NCBI RefSeq assembly: GCF_018860155.1
Contig: NZ_JAHKNI010000006.1
Coordinates: 487,533 to 551,532, forward strand
Source of the DNA: Nocardia albiluteola
GTDB taxonomy: Bacteria > Actinomycetota > Actinomycetes > Mycobacteriales > Mycobacteriaceae
Length of the DNA: 64,000 bases
Reading direction: 5' to 3'
Made by a program: the position numbers and the translations under genes. Positions 16,587-25,881 of this stretch are shown one piece after another. The notes beneath the pieces were generated by a model. The model was not told the origin of the DNA, ran no database searches, and saw only the letters and a list, made by a program, of their open reading frames with translations. Numbering within the stretch: position 1 is the first letter of the stretch; every line of letters starts with the position of its first letter.

Positions 16587-16604
16587 GGGGATGTTAGATG
16601 TCCC
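16587..16604. promoter_or_regulatory. Operator-like dyad before the Rrf2 gene
   Basis: GGGGAT-GTTAG-ATGTCCC places GGGGAT and an (AT)gTCCC arm around a 5-base spacer, four bases upstream of the start. It resembles the stronger site at 16035-16058 (GGGATA N5 TATCCC), suggesting autoregulation by the same protein. The match is imperfect. Confidence 0.35.
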
Positions 16605-16669
16605 GGTTTGGTGGCGCAAGGTCGTGGCGCGAGCCGAAGTTCCGGGGCCCGCCTGCGTAGCATGGGGAG

Positions 16670-17593
16670 ATGAGGGCTGGCGTGACCGCGCGTGACGACG
16701 AGATGCTGTGGGACATAGCATGTCCCGCGCGACCGAGTCGCGTGCCAGGGGTCAGCATGGCAGGATTCGGCGACCGCGGCATTACCCCGCCCGCCCTCCG
16801 CCTGATCCCGCACCCGTCCGTCACCCTGATCCTGGTACTCGGCGGCGCGGTCGCCGCGCAGGACGCCGCCGGGCGGCAACACCGGGGCAGCTTCGTCACC
16901 GGCCTCGGATTCGGCGGACCGCTGCAGGCCCTGCGGGTCGAGACCTACGAATGCCTGCAGGTGCGGCTGTCGCCGATGGTCGCCCGCGCGGTGCTGGGCG
17001 GGACCGTGGCCGACCTGGACGACGCCGTGGTGACCCTCGACGAGCTCCTGGGCCCGCAGGCGTCCCGCCTCGCCGAACGGCTTCACGAACTCCCCTGCTG
17101 GGAGGACCGTTTCGCGCTGACGAACGGCTGGCTGGCGCGCCGCTACGCCGAGGCGGCGCAGCCGGCTCCGGAGGTGGCGTGGGCGTGGCGCGGCATAGTC
17201 GCCGACCACGGCCGGGTACGTATCGAACACCTTGCGGCCGAACTGGGTTGGAGCCGCAAGCGGCTGTGGACCCGATTCCGATCCCAGCTCGGCCTCCCGC
17301 CCAAGAGCGCCGCGAAACTGGTCCGCTTCGACCACGCCGTCCACGCCCTGGTTGCGGGCCGCGACCCGGCCACGGTCGCCGCCGACCTCGGCTACGCCGA
17401 CCAATCCCACCTGCACCGGGATGTGGTGGCATACACCGGAGTGACCCCGGCGGCGGTGGTAGCCGAGCCGTTTCTCGCCGTGGACGACGTGGCGTGGGGT
17501 TGGCCTACGAGACCATGTCGGCCTACTCACACGCCACCCGATAGTCCACCGGCATTAGACTCGGCAGCGGATCCCGAGCAGATACGAAAGTAG
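16670..17593 (+). CDS. AraC-family transcriptional regulator
   Basis: A 307-residue regulator. The N-terminal ~150 residues form the ligand-binding beta region (HPSVTLILVLGG, GSFVTGLGFGGPLQALRVE) as in the DUF6597/AraC group; the C terminal has the two AraC HTHs (IEHLAAELGWSRKRLWTRFR near 185-204 and PATVAADLGYADQSHLHRDV near 240-259). The last ~30 residues are Pro-rich and overlap the ispG promoter area. GTG at 16682 with AGGG 5 bases upstream is an alternative start. It is unlikely to control ispG, the next gene 10 bp away; its targets are not visible. Confidence 0.8.
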   Translation: MRAGVTARDDEMLWDIACPARPSRVPGVSMAGFGDRGITPPALRLIPHPSVTLILVLGGAVAAQDAAGRQHRGSFVTGLGFGGPLQALRVETYECLQVRLSPMVARAVLGGTVADLDDAVVTLDELLGPQASRLAERLHELPCWEDRFALTNGWLARRYAEAAQPAPEVAWAWRGIVADHGRVRIEHLAAELGWSRKRLWTRFRSQLGLPPKSAAKLVRFDHAVHALVAGRDPATVAADLGYADQSHLHRDVVAYTGVTPAAVVAEPFLAVDDVAWGWPTRPCRPTHTPPDSPPALDSAADPEQIRK

Positions 17594-17603
17594 GCAGCTG
17601 AAC

Positions 17604-18761
17604 GTGACCAGTGGCATCGCATTGGGGATGCCCGCCGCACCCGCGGCGGTCCTAGCACCGCGACGTAAGACTCGTCAGCTCATGGTCGGCACCGTGGGGG
17701 TGGGGAGCGATCACCCCATCTCTGTGCAGTCCATGACCACCACCAAAACCCACGACATCAACGCGACCCTGCAGCAGATCGCGCAGCTCACGGCCTCGGG
17801 CTGCGATATCGTCCGCGTGGCCTGCCCCCGCCAGGAGGATGCCGACGCGCTCGCGACGATCGCCAAGAAGTCGCAGATCCCGGTCATCGCCGATATTCAC
17901 TTCCAGCCGCGCTACATCTTCGCCGCCATCGACGCGGGGTGTGCGGCCGTGCGGGTGAATCCGGGCAACATCAAGGAATTCGACGGCCGCGTCAAGGAGG
18001 TCGCCAAGGCCGCCTCGGCCGCGGGCATCCCGATCCGCATCGGCGTCAACGCCGGATCGCTGGACAAGCGGATGATGCAGAAGTACGGCAAGGCCACCCC
18101 GGAGGCGCTGGTCGAATCGGCGCTGTGGGAGGCGGGCCTGTTCGAGGAGCACGGCTTCGGCGACATCAAGATCTCGGTCAAGCACAACGACCCGGTCGTC
18201 ATGGTCGAGGCGTACCGCCAGCTCGCCGCGCAGTCCGACTACCCGCTGCACCTGGGTGTCACCGAGGCCGGGCCCGCGTTCCAGGGCACCATCAAGTCGG
18301 CGGTGGCGTTCGGTGCGCTGCTGAGCGAGGGCATCGGCGACACCATCCGGGTGTCGCTGTCCGCGCCGCCGGCCGAGGAGGTCAAGGTCGGCGACCAGAT
18401 CCTGCAGTCGATGAACCTGCGCCCGCGCAAGCTGGAGATCGTCTCGTGCCCGTCGTGCGGGCGCGCGCAGGTCGACGTCTACACCCTCGCCAACGAGGTG
18501 AGCGCCGGGCTCGAGGGCATGGAGGTGCCGCTGCGCGTGGCCGTCATGGGCTGCGTGGTGAACGGTCCCGGCGAGGCCCGCGAGGCCGATCTGGGCGTGG
18601 CCTCGGGCAACGGCAAGGGCCAGATCTTCGTCAAGGGCGAGGTCATCAAGACCGTGCCCGAGCACCAGATCGTGGAGACCCTCATCGAGGAGGCGATGCG
18701 CATCGCCGAGGAGATGGGTGAGGGCGCCGACGCGGGCGGGCCGGTTGTCACCGTCCGGTAG
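17604..18761 (+). CDS. ispG: 4-hydroxy-3-methylbut-2-en-1-yl diphosphate synthase (flavodoxin)
   Basis: A 385-residue IspG/GcpE, the iron-sulphur enzyme that reduces MEcPP to HMBPP in the MEP pathway. The TIM-barrel half (PISVQSMTTTKTHDI at the start; DIHFQPRYI; RVNPGNI; GVNAGSLD) is followed by the cluster domain with Cys in SCPSCGR and in MGCVVNGPGEA, providing the three [4Fe-4S] ligands. It uses a GTG start. Together with dxr at 9598 this gives two MEP enzymes in one conserved neighbourhood, split here by seven accessory genes. The GNAT gene follows as in mycobacteria. Confidence 0.96.
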   Translation: MTSGIALGMPAAPAAVLAPRRKTRQLMVGTVGVGSDHPISVQSMTTTKTHDINATLQQIAQLTASGCDIVRVACPRQEDADALATIAKKSQIPVIADIHFQPRYIFAAIDAGCAAVRVNPGNIKEFDGRVKEVAKAASAAGIPIRIGVNAGSLDKRMMQKYGKATPEALVESALWEAGLFEEHGFGDIKISVKHNDPVVMVEAYRQLAAQSDYPLHLGVTEAGPAFQGTIKSAVAFGALLSEGIGDTIRVSLSAPPAEEVKVGDQILQSMNLRPRKLEIVSCPSCGRAQVDVYTLANEVSAGLEGMEVPLRVAVMGCVVNGPGEAREADLGVASGNGKGQIFVKGEVIKTVPEHQIVETLIEEAMRIAEEMGEGADAGGPVVTVR

Positions 18762-18806
18762 CGGCGCGGGGAAAGACCCGCACGACATGGCGGTTCATGG
18801 CAGGCT

Positions 18807-19679
18807 GTGATCGTGCGGAGTGTGCTCGAACCGACTCGACGGGGCCGGCTGTCCGGCGCCCGCCAGCTCGCGAATCGCGATCTGGCACTCGCGCTGCAGA
18901 TTCTGGACACCGATCCGGTGGCCGCGTGCATGGTTGCCGCGCGGCTGCAGGAGCACGGCATCGAGACCCGCAACGGCGGCCTCGGCGAGTTGTGGAGCCG
19001 CGGTGGGCCCGGAGAGTCGCTGTGCTTCTCGGGCGCCAATCTCATCCCGCTGCGCGGTAGCCCCGACGACCTGCGGGCCTTCGCCGAGCGTGCGACGCGC
19101 TCGGCGCGGGTGTGCTCCTCGGTGGTCGGCCGGCAGGAGCTGACGCTGCCGCTGTGGGAGCTGCTGACGCAGCGCTGGGGCGCGCCCCGCGAGTTGCGGC
19201 CCGAGCAGCCGCTGCTGGCCCTGGACGGGCCCGCGCTGGTGCCCGCGGATCCGCGGGTGCGCCGGGTGCGTGCCGACGAACTCGACCGCTACCTGGTGGC
19301 CGCGGTGGCTATGTTCACCGAGGAGATCGGCGTCGACCCCCGCGCGGGCGATGGCGGGCGCGGTTACCGCCGCCGGGTGGCGAGCCTGATCCAGTCCGGC
19401 CGCGCCTGGGCGCGCTTCGAGGATGGCCGCGTGGTCTACAAGGCCGAGGTGGGCGCCGTGTCCCGGCGCACCGGCCAGATCCAGGGCGTCTGGGTCCACC
19501 CCGAGCGTCGCGGTGTGGGCCTGGGCACCTCGGGCACCGCCGCGGTCGCCAATGCCGTCGTCGCCTCCGGTCGCACCGCGAGCCTGTACGTGAACTGCTA
19601 CAACGAGGTCGCGCGGCGCGCGTACGCGAAGATCGGTTTCCGTCAGGTGGCCACCTTCGCCACGGTGCTCGTCGACTGA
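18807..19679 (+). CDS. GNAT acetyltransferase with DUF4081 N-terminal domain
   Basis: A 290-residue two-domain protein. Residues ~10-110 are a DUF4081-type domain (LEPTRRGRLSG, ANRDLALALQILDTDPVAACMVAARL); the second half is a GNAT fold with acetyl-CoA loop VHPERRGVGLGTSGTAAV near residue 230 and the end motif LYVNCYNEVARRAYAKIGFR. The mycobacterial equivalent sits directly after gcpE; the acyl acceptor is unknown. The start is GTG at 18807, with another GTG two codons later. It converges with the amine oxidase gene across 16 bp. Confidence 0.88.
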   Translation: MIVRSVLEPTRRGRLSGARQLANRDLALALQILDTDPVAACMVAARLQEHGIETRNGGLGELWSRGGPGESLCFSGANLIPLRGSPDDLRAFAERATRSARVCSSVVGRQELTLPLWELLTQRWGAPRELRPEQPLLALDGPALVPADPRVRRVRADELDRYLVAAVAMFTEEIGVDPRAGDGGRGYRRRVASLIQSGRAWARFEDGRVVYKAEVGAVSRRTGQIQGVWVHPERRGVGLGTSGTAAVANAVVASGRTASLYVNCYNEVARRAYAKIGFRQVATFATVLVD

Positions 19680-19695
19680 GCGCACTGCGCCCCGA

Positions 19696-20958
19696 TCAGC
19701 GGTGCCGGTTGCGGCCTATCGGTGAATAGGGCGACGGATCGATATCGGGGCCGCGTTCGTCGACGAGGTCGGCGAGTATGCGCGCCGATCCGCAGGCCAT
19801 CGTCCATCCGACGTGGCCGTGGCCGGTGTTGTAGTAGAGGTTGTCGTGCCTGCCGAGCCCGATCAGCGGCGGTCCGTCGGGTGTCATCGGTCGCAGCCCC
19901 GTCCGGTAGCGCGCGGTGTCCCAGTCGATTGCGCCGGGGAACAGCTCGTTTCCGGCGGCGACGATCCCGGCATAGTCCGCGGGGGCGCTGCCGCGGTCGT
20001 AACCGACGAACTCCGCGGTGGCCGACATTCGGATGTCGCCGCCGAACCGGGACCACGCGACGAGCGTCCGTTCGTCGATGCCACCGGTCGCAGGCGCGCG
20101 ATCGGGGTCCTTGACGGTGGCGGTGACGCTGTAGCCCTTGGCCGGGTACACCGGAATCCGGTGGCCTATCGTGCGGGTGAGCAAGGGGCTGGCGGGTCCG
20201 GCGGCGAGCACGAACGCGTCGGCGTGGATCGGGCCGTCCGTACCGATGATCCGGCTGATCGACGAGCCGTCGGTCTCCAGTCCGGTGATCGAGACGCCGA
20301 GGTGAAAGCTCACGCCGAGCGTCCTGCAGGCCTCGGCGAGCCCGACCGCGAATCGGTGTGGATCGCCCGTCCCGTCCGAGGTGTCGTGGATGGCGCCCGC
20401 GAATCGGAACCGGCTGTGCCCCAGGGCGGGTTCGAGTGCGACGACCTCTTGCGGGTCCAGGACCCGCTGATCCCGGCCGTGTTCCCGCAGCAGGCGTGAA
20501 TTGCGTTCGGCGGCCCGCAGATCGCCGGCGTCCCGGTAGAGGTACAGCACGCCGGTGTGAGTCTGCCAGTACCGCAGGCCTATCCGGGCGGTGAGCTCGT
20601 CCATGAGGTGCTGGCTGTACTGGGCCAGCCGGAGTTTCGCCAGCGTGTTGGTCCGCGACCGCGAGGGTGTGCACTCGCGCAGGAATCGCAGGCCCCACCG
20701 GATCAGGTCGGCATCCGCGCGCGGCCGAACCCGGATCGAGGTCGATTCGCCGAGCAGGGATTTCACCAGCATCGCCGGTGCGCTCGGCGAGGCCCATGCG
20801 TAGGAATGACCCGGTGCGATCAAACCGGCCGTGCTGGCGCTCGTGTCGATGGCGACCTCGGTGCGACGGTCGTAGACGTGCACGTTGTGGCCTCGTTCGG
20901 CAAGGGCGTGGGCGGTCGCGACGCCGACCACGCCCGCCCCGATGACGGCGATCCTCAT
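19696..20958 (-). CDS. FAD-dependent D-amino-acid dehydrogenase-like oxidoreductase
   Basis: A 420-residue DAO/DadA-type flavoenzyme: FAD motif VIGAGVVGVATAHAL (residues 5-19), DRRTEVAIDTSAS, a middle FAD contact VLAAGPASPLL, and the C-terminal TGHGHVGWTMACGS typical of DadA. It oxidises an amine or D-amino acid to the imine, passing electrons to quinone. Its start overlaps the stop of the MFS transporter by 4 bp (ATGA), so import and oxidation are coupled, and a divergent CdaR-type regulator precedes them. Substrate could be a D-amino acid, glycine derivative or amino sugar acid; the sequence does not decide. Confidence 0.85.
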   Translation of the reverse strand: MRIAVIGAGVVGVATAHALAERGHNVHVYDRRTEVAIDTSASTAGLIAPGHSYAWASPSAPAMLVKSLLGESTSIRVRPRADADLIRWGLRFLRECTPSRSRTNTLAKLRLAQYSQHLMDELTARIGLRYWQTHTGVLYLYRDAGDLRAAERNSRLLREHGRDQRVLDPQEVVALEPALGHSRFRFAGAIHDTSDGTGDPHRFAVGLAEACRTLGVSFHLGVSITGLETDGSSISRIIGTDGPIHADAFVLAAGPASPLLTRTIGHRIPVYPAKGYSVTATVKDPDRAPATGGIDERTLVAWSRFGGDIRMSATAEFVGYDRGSAPADYAGIVAAGNELFPGAIDWDTARYRTGLRPMTPDGPPLIGLGRHDNLYYNTGHGHVGWTMACGSARILADLVDERGPDIDPSPYSPIGRNRHR

Positions 20959-22340
20959 AGCGCCGCCCCCAATTGGTTGCCGTCCGCGACCGCCGGTTTC
21001 GCGGTTCGCGCGCCGGATCCCGGTGTGACAGCGCTGGATTCGGTCAGTGCTTTGCCCGCGGTCTCCGGGGCCATGAGCAGGGTGAACAGCCATCCCAGAC
21101 CGGCGACGCCGGCGCCGACCAGCATCGCGAGCTGCAGCGAATAGCCGAGCAGGTGGGGTGCGCCGTAGACGCCGATCGCCGCGCCGATTCTGCTTGCGCC
21201 GGTGGCGAATCCGTTGGCGGTGGCGCGCACGCCGGTTGGGAAGAGCTCGGAGGGATAGATCGCCTCGAGGCACTGCCCGGAGTACATCGCGATGCCGAAG
21301 ACGCCGAACAGGACGAGCACGAGCCAGATCGGCGGATGCGCCCACAGCGCGAGACCCAGCAGCGGCAGCGCCGAGATCGCGAAGCTGTACAGCAGGAGCT
21401 TGCGCCGGCCGCGGTTGATGAACAGCGCGCCGGACAGCGATCCGGCGACATAGAAGATTTGGATCAGCACCGCACCGAGGTAGGCGGTACTGCCCTTGGC
21501 CATGCCGAACGATTCGAGAATGGTGGGTTCGTACGTTGCGATCGCATAGATGGGCAGTAGCTGGCACGCCCAGAACAGGGCGATGAACAGGGTGCGGCGG
21601 CGGTATTCGCCGCGGAAGATGGTCAGATAGCCACGCGGGGAGTCCTCGGGCTCGGCGATGTCGGCGATGGTCGCGTCCGGGCCGAGCATCTGTCGCAGCA
21701 CCGACTCGGCCTCGGCTGTCCGGCCCCTGTTGAGCAGCCAGCGCGGCGACTCGGGCGTGCCGAAGCGCATGGCGAGGATGACCAGGGCGGGTACCGCACT
21801 GCTGGCGAGCATCCAGCGCCACGCGTCGGGCCCGAGGTGCAGCATTGCCCAGCCCACCGCGTAGGCCACCGCGGCGCCGACGGAGAACATCGTGACCAGG
21901 ACGACGAGCAACGGTCCGCGCGACTTCTGCGGCGCGAATTCCGAGGCGATCGTCCCCGCGATCGCGAGATCCGCGCCTATCGCCACACCCATCAGACTGC
22001 GCAGGACGATGAGCTGCCACGGTTCCGTGGCGAAGAACTGCAGCGCCGACAGGACGATGAACAACGCCAGATCGGCGAGATAGACCTTCTGCCGCCCGAA
22101 CCGGTCCGTCACCGCGCCGAAAATCGTTCCGCCGAAGAACATTCCGATCAGCGATGCCGCGCCGAGCAGTCCCGCGTCGGCGGAGGTCAGGGAGAACGAG
22201 GTGGTCAGCAGCGGTAGCGCAACGCCGATGATGCTCAGGATGTAACCGTCGCAGAATTCGCCGCCGCCCGCGTAGAGAGTGATCAACCACTGGGTTCGCG
22301 ACGCGGGAGCGTGCTCCAGGGAGGTGGGTATTGCTGTCAT
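20955..22340 (-). CDS. MFS transporter (sugar porter-like)
   Basis: A 461-residue major facilitator protein with 12 predicted helices. Family signatures are DRFGRQKVYLADL after helix 2, the charged DADLAIAGTIASEFAPQKSRG region in the first half, the long central loop with ESPRWLLNRGR (sugar-porter hallmark) and NRGRRKLLLY before helix 8. ATG 22340 is preferred to an in-frame start three codons upstream. It is the first gene of a two-gene operon with the DadA-like enzyme and most likely imports that enzyme's substrate. The 107 bp upstream separate it from the divergent CdaR-type regulator. Confidence 0.87.
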   Translation of the reverse strand: MTAIPTSLEHAPASRTQWLITLYAGGGEFCDGYILSIIGVALPLLTTSFSLTSADAGLLGAASLIGMFFGGTIFGAVTDRFGRQKVYLADLALFIVLSALQFFATEPWQLIVLRSLMGVAIGADLAIAGTIASEFAPQKSRGPLLVVLVTMFSVGAAVAYAVGWAMLHLGPDAWRWMLASSAVPALVILAMRFGTPESPRWLLNRGRTAEAESVLRQMLGPDATIADIAEPEDSPRGYLTIFRGEYRRRTLFIALFWACQLLPIYAIATYEPTILESFGMAKGSTAYLGAVLIQIFYVAGSLSGALFINRGRRKLLLYSFAISALPLLGLALWAHPPIWLVLVLFGVFGIAMYSGQCLEAIYPSELFPTGVRATANGFATGASRIGAAIGVYGAPHLLGYSLQLAMLVGAGVAGLGWLFTLLMAPETAGKALTESSAVTPGSGARTAKPAVADGNQLGAAL

Positions 22341-22447
22341 GCGCCACAACGATAATTTCGAGTATGACGTAGGTCACTGTCTTCTATGCTGTATTCGCAC
22401 AGGCTATTCCAGCAAGAATTTGTACGGTTCGTCCAGAGCGGTCAGGT

Positions 22448-23578
22448 ATGGCTTCATCCGTTCTCACCACAGATCTCGCCCGCGAAATCGCGGCGGAGAC
22501 CACGCGGATCCTCGGCCGCAATGTCCTGATCACCGATGATGATGCGATGGTGATCGGCAGCGGCGACCCCGGTCGCCTCGGGTCGGTCCACGAGGCGTCG
22601 GTCGGGGTTCTTGCGACCGGGACGGCCGCGAGCCACGACAGCGCGCAGGCCAGTGCGCTGATCGGGGTGCTTCCGGGCATTACGATGCCGATCGTGCTCG
22701 ACGGGGCCGTGGTCGGAACGGTCGGGATCACCGGGCCGCCGGGGCAGGTCACCCAGCTCGGGCAGCTGGTTCAGCGTCAGACCGAGATTCTGCTCCGGGA
22801 ATCGCTGTACCAGCGCACGCGCCTGCTGCGCGAGAATCGGCTCGCCCAGCTCGTGCGCGACATCGCCCTGTTCGACCCGCGCGTGGTCGACGAGCAGATC
22901 GTGCTGGCGGGGGCGGCCGAACTCGGCTACGACCTCGCGCACGAGCGGGTGTCCCTCGTCTTCGAGGTGCAGCCGGGCGCGGCGCGTCAGCCGTCGGCGT
23001 CCCGGACGATCGCCGAAATCTTCGATGCCCGTGCGGATATCGTCGCCGAAATGGCCGTCGGGCGGTACGCCGTACTGCACCGTCCGCGAAAGGGTGGGAC
23101 GGACTCCCCGGCCGGGCGCGGGCGGCGCGCCGCCGAACTGCTCCGGCGGCGATACGAGATCGTCGTGCACGTCGGTATCGGGGGGACCGGTTCGGGTGTT
23201 GTCGGCATCGCGGATTCGCTGGCGGACGCGTCCGCCGCGCTCCGGCTGGGTTCGCCGAGATCCGGCGCCGACATCGCGATAGCCGACATCGCGGATCTTC
23301 GCGTCCTGCAGTTGCTGGACGCCGCGGGTCACGGCGCGCGCGCCCGTTTCACCGACGCGCAGCTCGCGCGTCTGGTGATCGAGCCCGACTATGCGGCCCT
23401 GCGGGATTCGCTGATTGCCTGGTGTGAAAGCGGATTCAATCTCGTCGGGACGGCCGCGCGCCTGTCGATCCACCGCAATACCGTCGTCTACCGGCTCGAC
23501 AAGATCGCCGCATTGACCGGCCGCAATCCCCGCGACCCCAAGATCGCGGTCGCGATGTACCTGGCCTGCCTGGTGTGA
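22448..23578 (+). CDS. CdaR/PucR-family regulator
   Basis: A 376-residue activator of the sugar-diacid (CdaR) type: an N-terminal diacid-recognition domain (residues ~10-130; ILGRNVLITDDDAMVIGSGDPGR and PIVLDGAVVGTVGITG), a central GGDEF-like region and a C-terminal PucR HTH (ESGFNLVGTAARLSIHRNTVVYRLDKI, ~325-350). CdaR proteins activate uptake and catabolism of glucarate, glycerate and similar acids. It diverges from the MFS/DadA-like operon, its probable target, so the transported compound may be a sugar acid or amino acid with a carboxylate. Confidence 0.87.
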   Translation: MASSVLTTDLAREIAAETTRILGRNVLITDDDAMVIGSGDPGRLGSVHEASVGVLATGTAASHDSAQASALIGVLPGITMPIVLDGAVVGTVGITGPPGQVTQLGQLVQRQTEILLRESLYQRTRLLRENRLAQLVRDIALFDPRVVDEQIVLAGAAELGYDLAHERVSLVFEVQPGAARQPSASRTIAEIFDARADIVAEMAVGRYAVLHRPRKGGTDSPAGRGRRAAELLRRRYEIVVHVGIGGTGSGVVGIADSLADASAALRLGSPRSGADIAIADIADLRVLQLLDAAGHGARARFTDAQLARLVIEPDYAALRDSLIAWCESGFNLVGTAARLSIHRNTVVYRLDKIAALTGRNPRDPKIAVAMYLACLV

Positions 23579-23649
23579 GGTGACGGCGAGCGCGTTCTCC
23601 CGTGTGTCGACCGGTTAGCGGGCACATTGCCTGGATACCATTCGATGCG

Positions 23650-25482
23650 ATGGCGACGCTGCGAAATCCCGGCTGGTACCGCACGAATGGGCGAGTGCGG
23701 CACCGGATGCTGATCGTGCTGGCCGCCGCCGTGGTCGGGGCGGCGACCGGTGCGTGCGGTGGCGGGCCGCAGGGGCCGGTCGTGGCCGCCGACGATTTCG
23801 TCACCGCATTCGCCCGCCACGACGTGGGGTCCGCGGCAGGTATGACCAATCAGCCCGACAGGGCACGGGCCGCGCTCGCGGCGGCCTGGGACAACCTGGG
23901 TGCACAGCAGATGTCGGCGCACACCGGCTCGGCCCACATCAGCGGTGATACCGCCACGGTGGACTACACCTACGAATGGCATCTGGCCCGGGGACGCGTC
24001 TGGACCTACTCCGGGGAACTGCCGATGGGCCGCACCGACGGTCGCTGGCAGGTGCGCTGGATGGCCTCGGACATTCATCCCCGACTCGGGGACACCCAGA
24101 CGATGGCGCTGCGCGAGACCCCCGCTCCGCGCGCCAGGGTCAACGAGCGCTCGGGCACCGATGTGTTGATACCCGGTGTGGTGCACCGGATCACGCTCAC
24201 CCTGGCCGATGCCATCGATCAGCAATACACCGTGAACACGCTGAGCTCGGCGCTGACGCGGTTCGACGACACCCTCACCCCGGCCGCCATCCTGGCTGCC
24301 GCCCGCCAGGCCGGTGGCACGGATACCGTTGCGCAGCTGACCGATTGGGAGTTCGACCAGATCGGCGACGCGCTGCTCGGACTGCCCGGGGTCACCATGG
24401 CCAAGGAGTGGGATATGGTGCCCACGGACCGGAACTTCGCGCCGGACCTGATCACCCAGGTGCGCAAGACCGTCATCGACGAGGTCGATGGCAAATCCGG
24501 CTGGGACGTCGTCACCGTCAATGCCAACGGCGTGGACACCGACATCCTGAAAGAGGTTGCGCCGCAACCGGCCCCGTCCTTCGCGCTGAGCCTGGACCGC
24601 GACGTGCAGAACGCGGCGCAGCGCGCGGTGGACGGCCGCACCGAGAAGGCGATGATGGTGGTTGTCCAGCCCTCGACCGGCGCGGTGCTGGCCGTGGCGC
24701 AGAACAAACAGGCCGACAGCGACGGCCTGGTGGCGACCTCGGGCCTGTATCCGCCGGGTTCGACCTTCAAGACCGTGACCGCGGCCGCGGCGATGTCGGC
24801 GGGTATCGCCGAGCCCGACAGCACGGTGCCGTGCCCGAGCCGGATCGTGATCGGACAGCGCACGATCCCCAACTACGACGAATTCAGCCTCGGCGACACC
24901 TCGATGGCGGTGGCCTACGCCCGGTCCTGCAACACCGCCTTCGCCGAGATCGCCAGTCGGCTGCCGGGGGATGCGCTGACCACCGCGGCCGCGAAATTCG
25001 GTGTGGGCCCGGACTATACGATCGCCGGGCTGCCGACCGCCTCGGGGTCGGTCCCGCCGACCGGCGATCAGACCCTGCGCACCGAGAACGGGATCGGGCA
25101 GGGCCGGGTGCTGGCGAGCCCGTTCGCGATGGCGCTGGTCGCGGCCACCGTGGCGCACGGCTCCACGCCGGTGCCCTACCTGCTGTCGGGGCACCCGACG
25201 ACGGTGTCCGGTGCCGGATCCGCACCCGCGCCGAAGATCATCGTCGGGCTGCGGCAGATGATGCGCAAGGTGGTGCTCGACGGGACTGCCGGCCGGATCG
25301 CCGATCAGGGCGAGGTCTACGGCAAGACCGGTGAGGCGGAGGTGGAGGGCGGATCGCACTCGTGGTTCATCGGATACCGCGGCGATATGGCGTGGGCGAC
25401 CTTGCTGGTCGAGGGCGGTAGCTCCGACAATGCGGTGGCGGTGACCCGCGATATGCTGCTCGCGGTGCCGTCGGGAGCGTGA
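23650..25482 (+). CDS. Class B penicillin-binding lipoprotein (MecA-N/NTF2-like plus transpeptidase)
   Basis: A 610-residue PBP2/PBP2a-like protein equivalent to the mycobacterial Rv2864c lipoprotein. After a hydrophobic lead comes TGAC, a plausible lipobox with Cys at base 23755, then an NTF2-like MecA-N domain (~55-165), a dimerisation region and the transpeptidase. Catalytic motifs are STFK (Ser near residue 371), SCN (near 426) and KTG (near 559). It cross-links peptidoglycan outside the membrane. ATG 23650 is used; ATG 23707 just before the signal is possible. It ends the left backbone block; the peptide locus starts shortly after. Confidence 0.9.
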   Translation: MATLRNPGWYRTNGRVRHRMLIVLAAAVVGAATGACGGGPQGPVVAADDFVTAFARHDVGSAAGMTNQPDRARAALAAAWDNLGAQQMSAHTGSAHISGDTATVDYTYEWHLARGRVWTYSGELPMGRTDGRWQVRWMASDIHPRLGDTQTMALRETPAPRARVNERSGTDVLIPGVVHRITLTLADAIDQQYTVNTLSSALTRFDDTLTPAAILAAARQAGGTDTVAQLTDWEFDQIGDALLGLPGVTMAKEWDMVPTDRNFAPDLITQVRKTVIDEVDGKSGWDVVTVNANGVDTDILKEVAPQPAPSFALSLDRDVQNAAQRAVDGRTEKAMMVVVQPSTGAVLAVAQNKQADSDGLVATSGLYPPGSTFKTVTAAAAMSAGIAEPDSTVPCPSRIVIGQRTIPNYDEFSLGDTSMAVAYARSCNTAFAEIASRLPGDALTTAAAKFGVGPDYTIAGLPTASGSVPPTGDQTLRTENGIGQGRVLASPFAMALVAATVAHGSTPVPYLLSGHPTTVSGAGSAPAPKIIVGLRQMMRKVVLDGTAGRIADQGEVYGKTGEAEVEGGSHSWFIGYRGDMAWATLLVEGGSSDNAVAVTRDMLLAVPSGA

Positions 25483-25514
25483 GAATTTTTGCGGCAGTGG
25501 GGTTTTGCTTCAGT

Positions 25515-25676
25515 TCAGCGTTCGTGCAGAGGTTTCAGGTCGCCGTGGGCGGCGGCGGGGGCATTCGTGTGCGCCGGCGTGTTGCCGCCGTCCGAATTGT
25601 CGCCGAGTATCTCCACGGCACCGGCGCCGGCCAGGATCATTCCCGCGGTGAAAACTACTAGAGCCGACCGCTTCAT
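25515..25676 (-). CDS. Short exported peptide (53 aa)
   Basis: ATG 25676 follows GGGGGAAG by three bases and opens MKRSALVVFTAGMILAGAGAVE, a signal-like hydrophobic segment. The remaining ~30 residues are hydrophilic (Asp/Asn/His/Pro) and end PLHER. It is either a single-pass membrane peptide or a secreted peptide. Unknown family. It converges with the PBP gene 32 bp away, and the 205 bp upstream of it show nothing else. Confidence 0.5.
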   Translation of the reverse strand: MKRSALVVFTAGMILAGAGAVEILGDNSDGGNTPAHTNAPAAAHGDLKPLHER

Positions 25677-25881
25677 AGTCTTCCCCCTATGGGTGGGCGT
25701 TCTCCCGTGTGGGTGAGCGAAAGGCGAAGGATTCAAACCATGGTCGCCAGGTGTTAGCTGACCCAAAAACGGTAAGGCGGCACGCCATGCAGGGACAACC
25801 CCCATCCGCGGCTGGATACCGGCAAAACCGCACAATCGTGCAGGTCAGCGGATGGGTCACAATGTTGTCTCGGTTGGGTTA

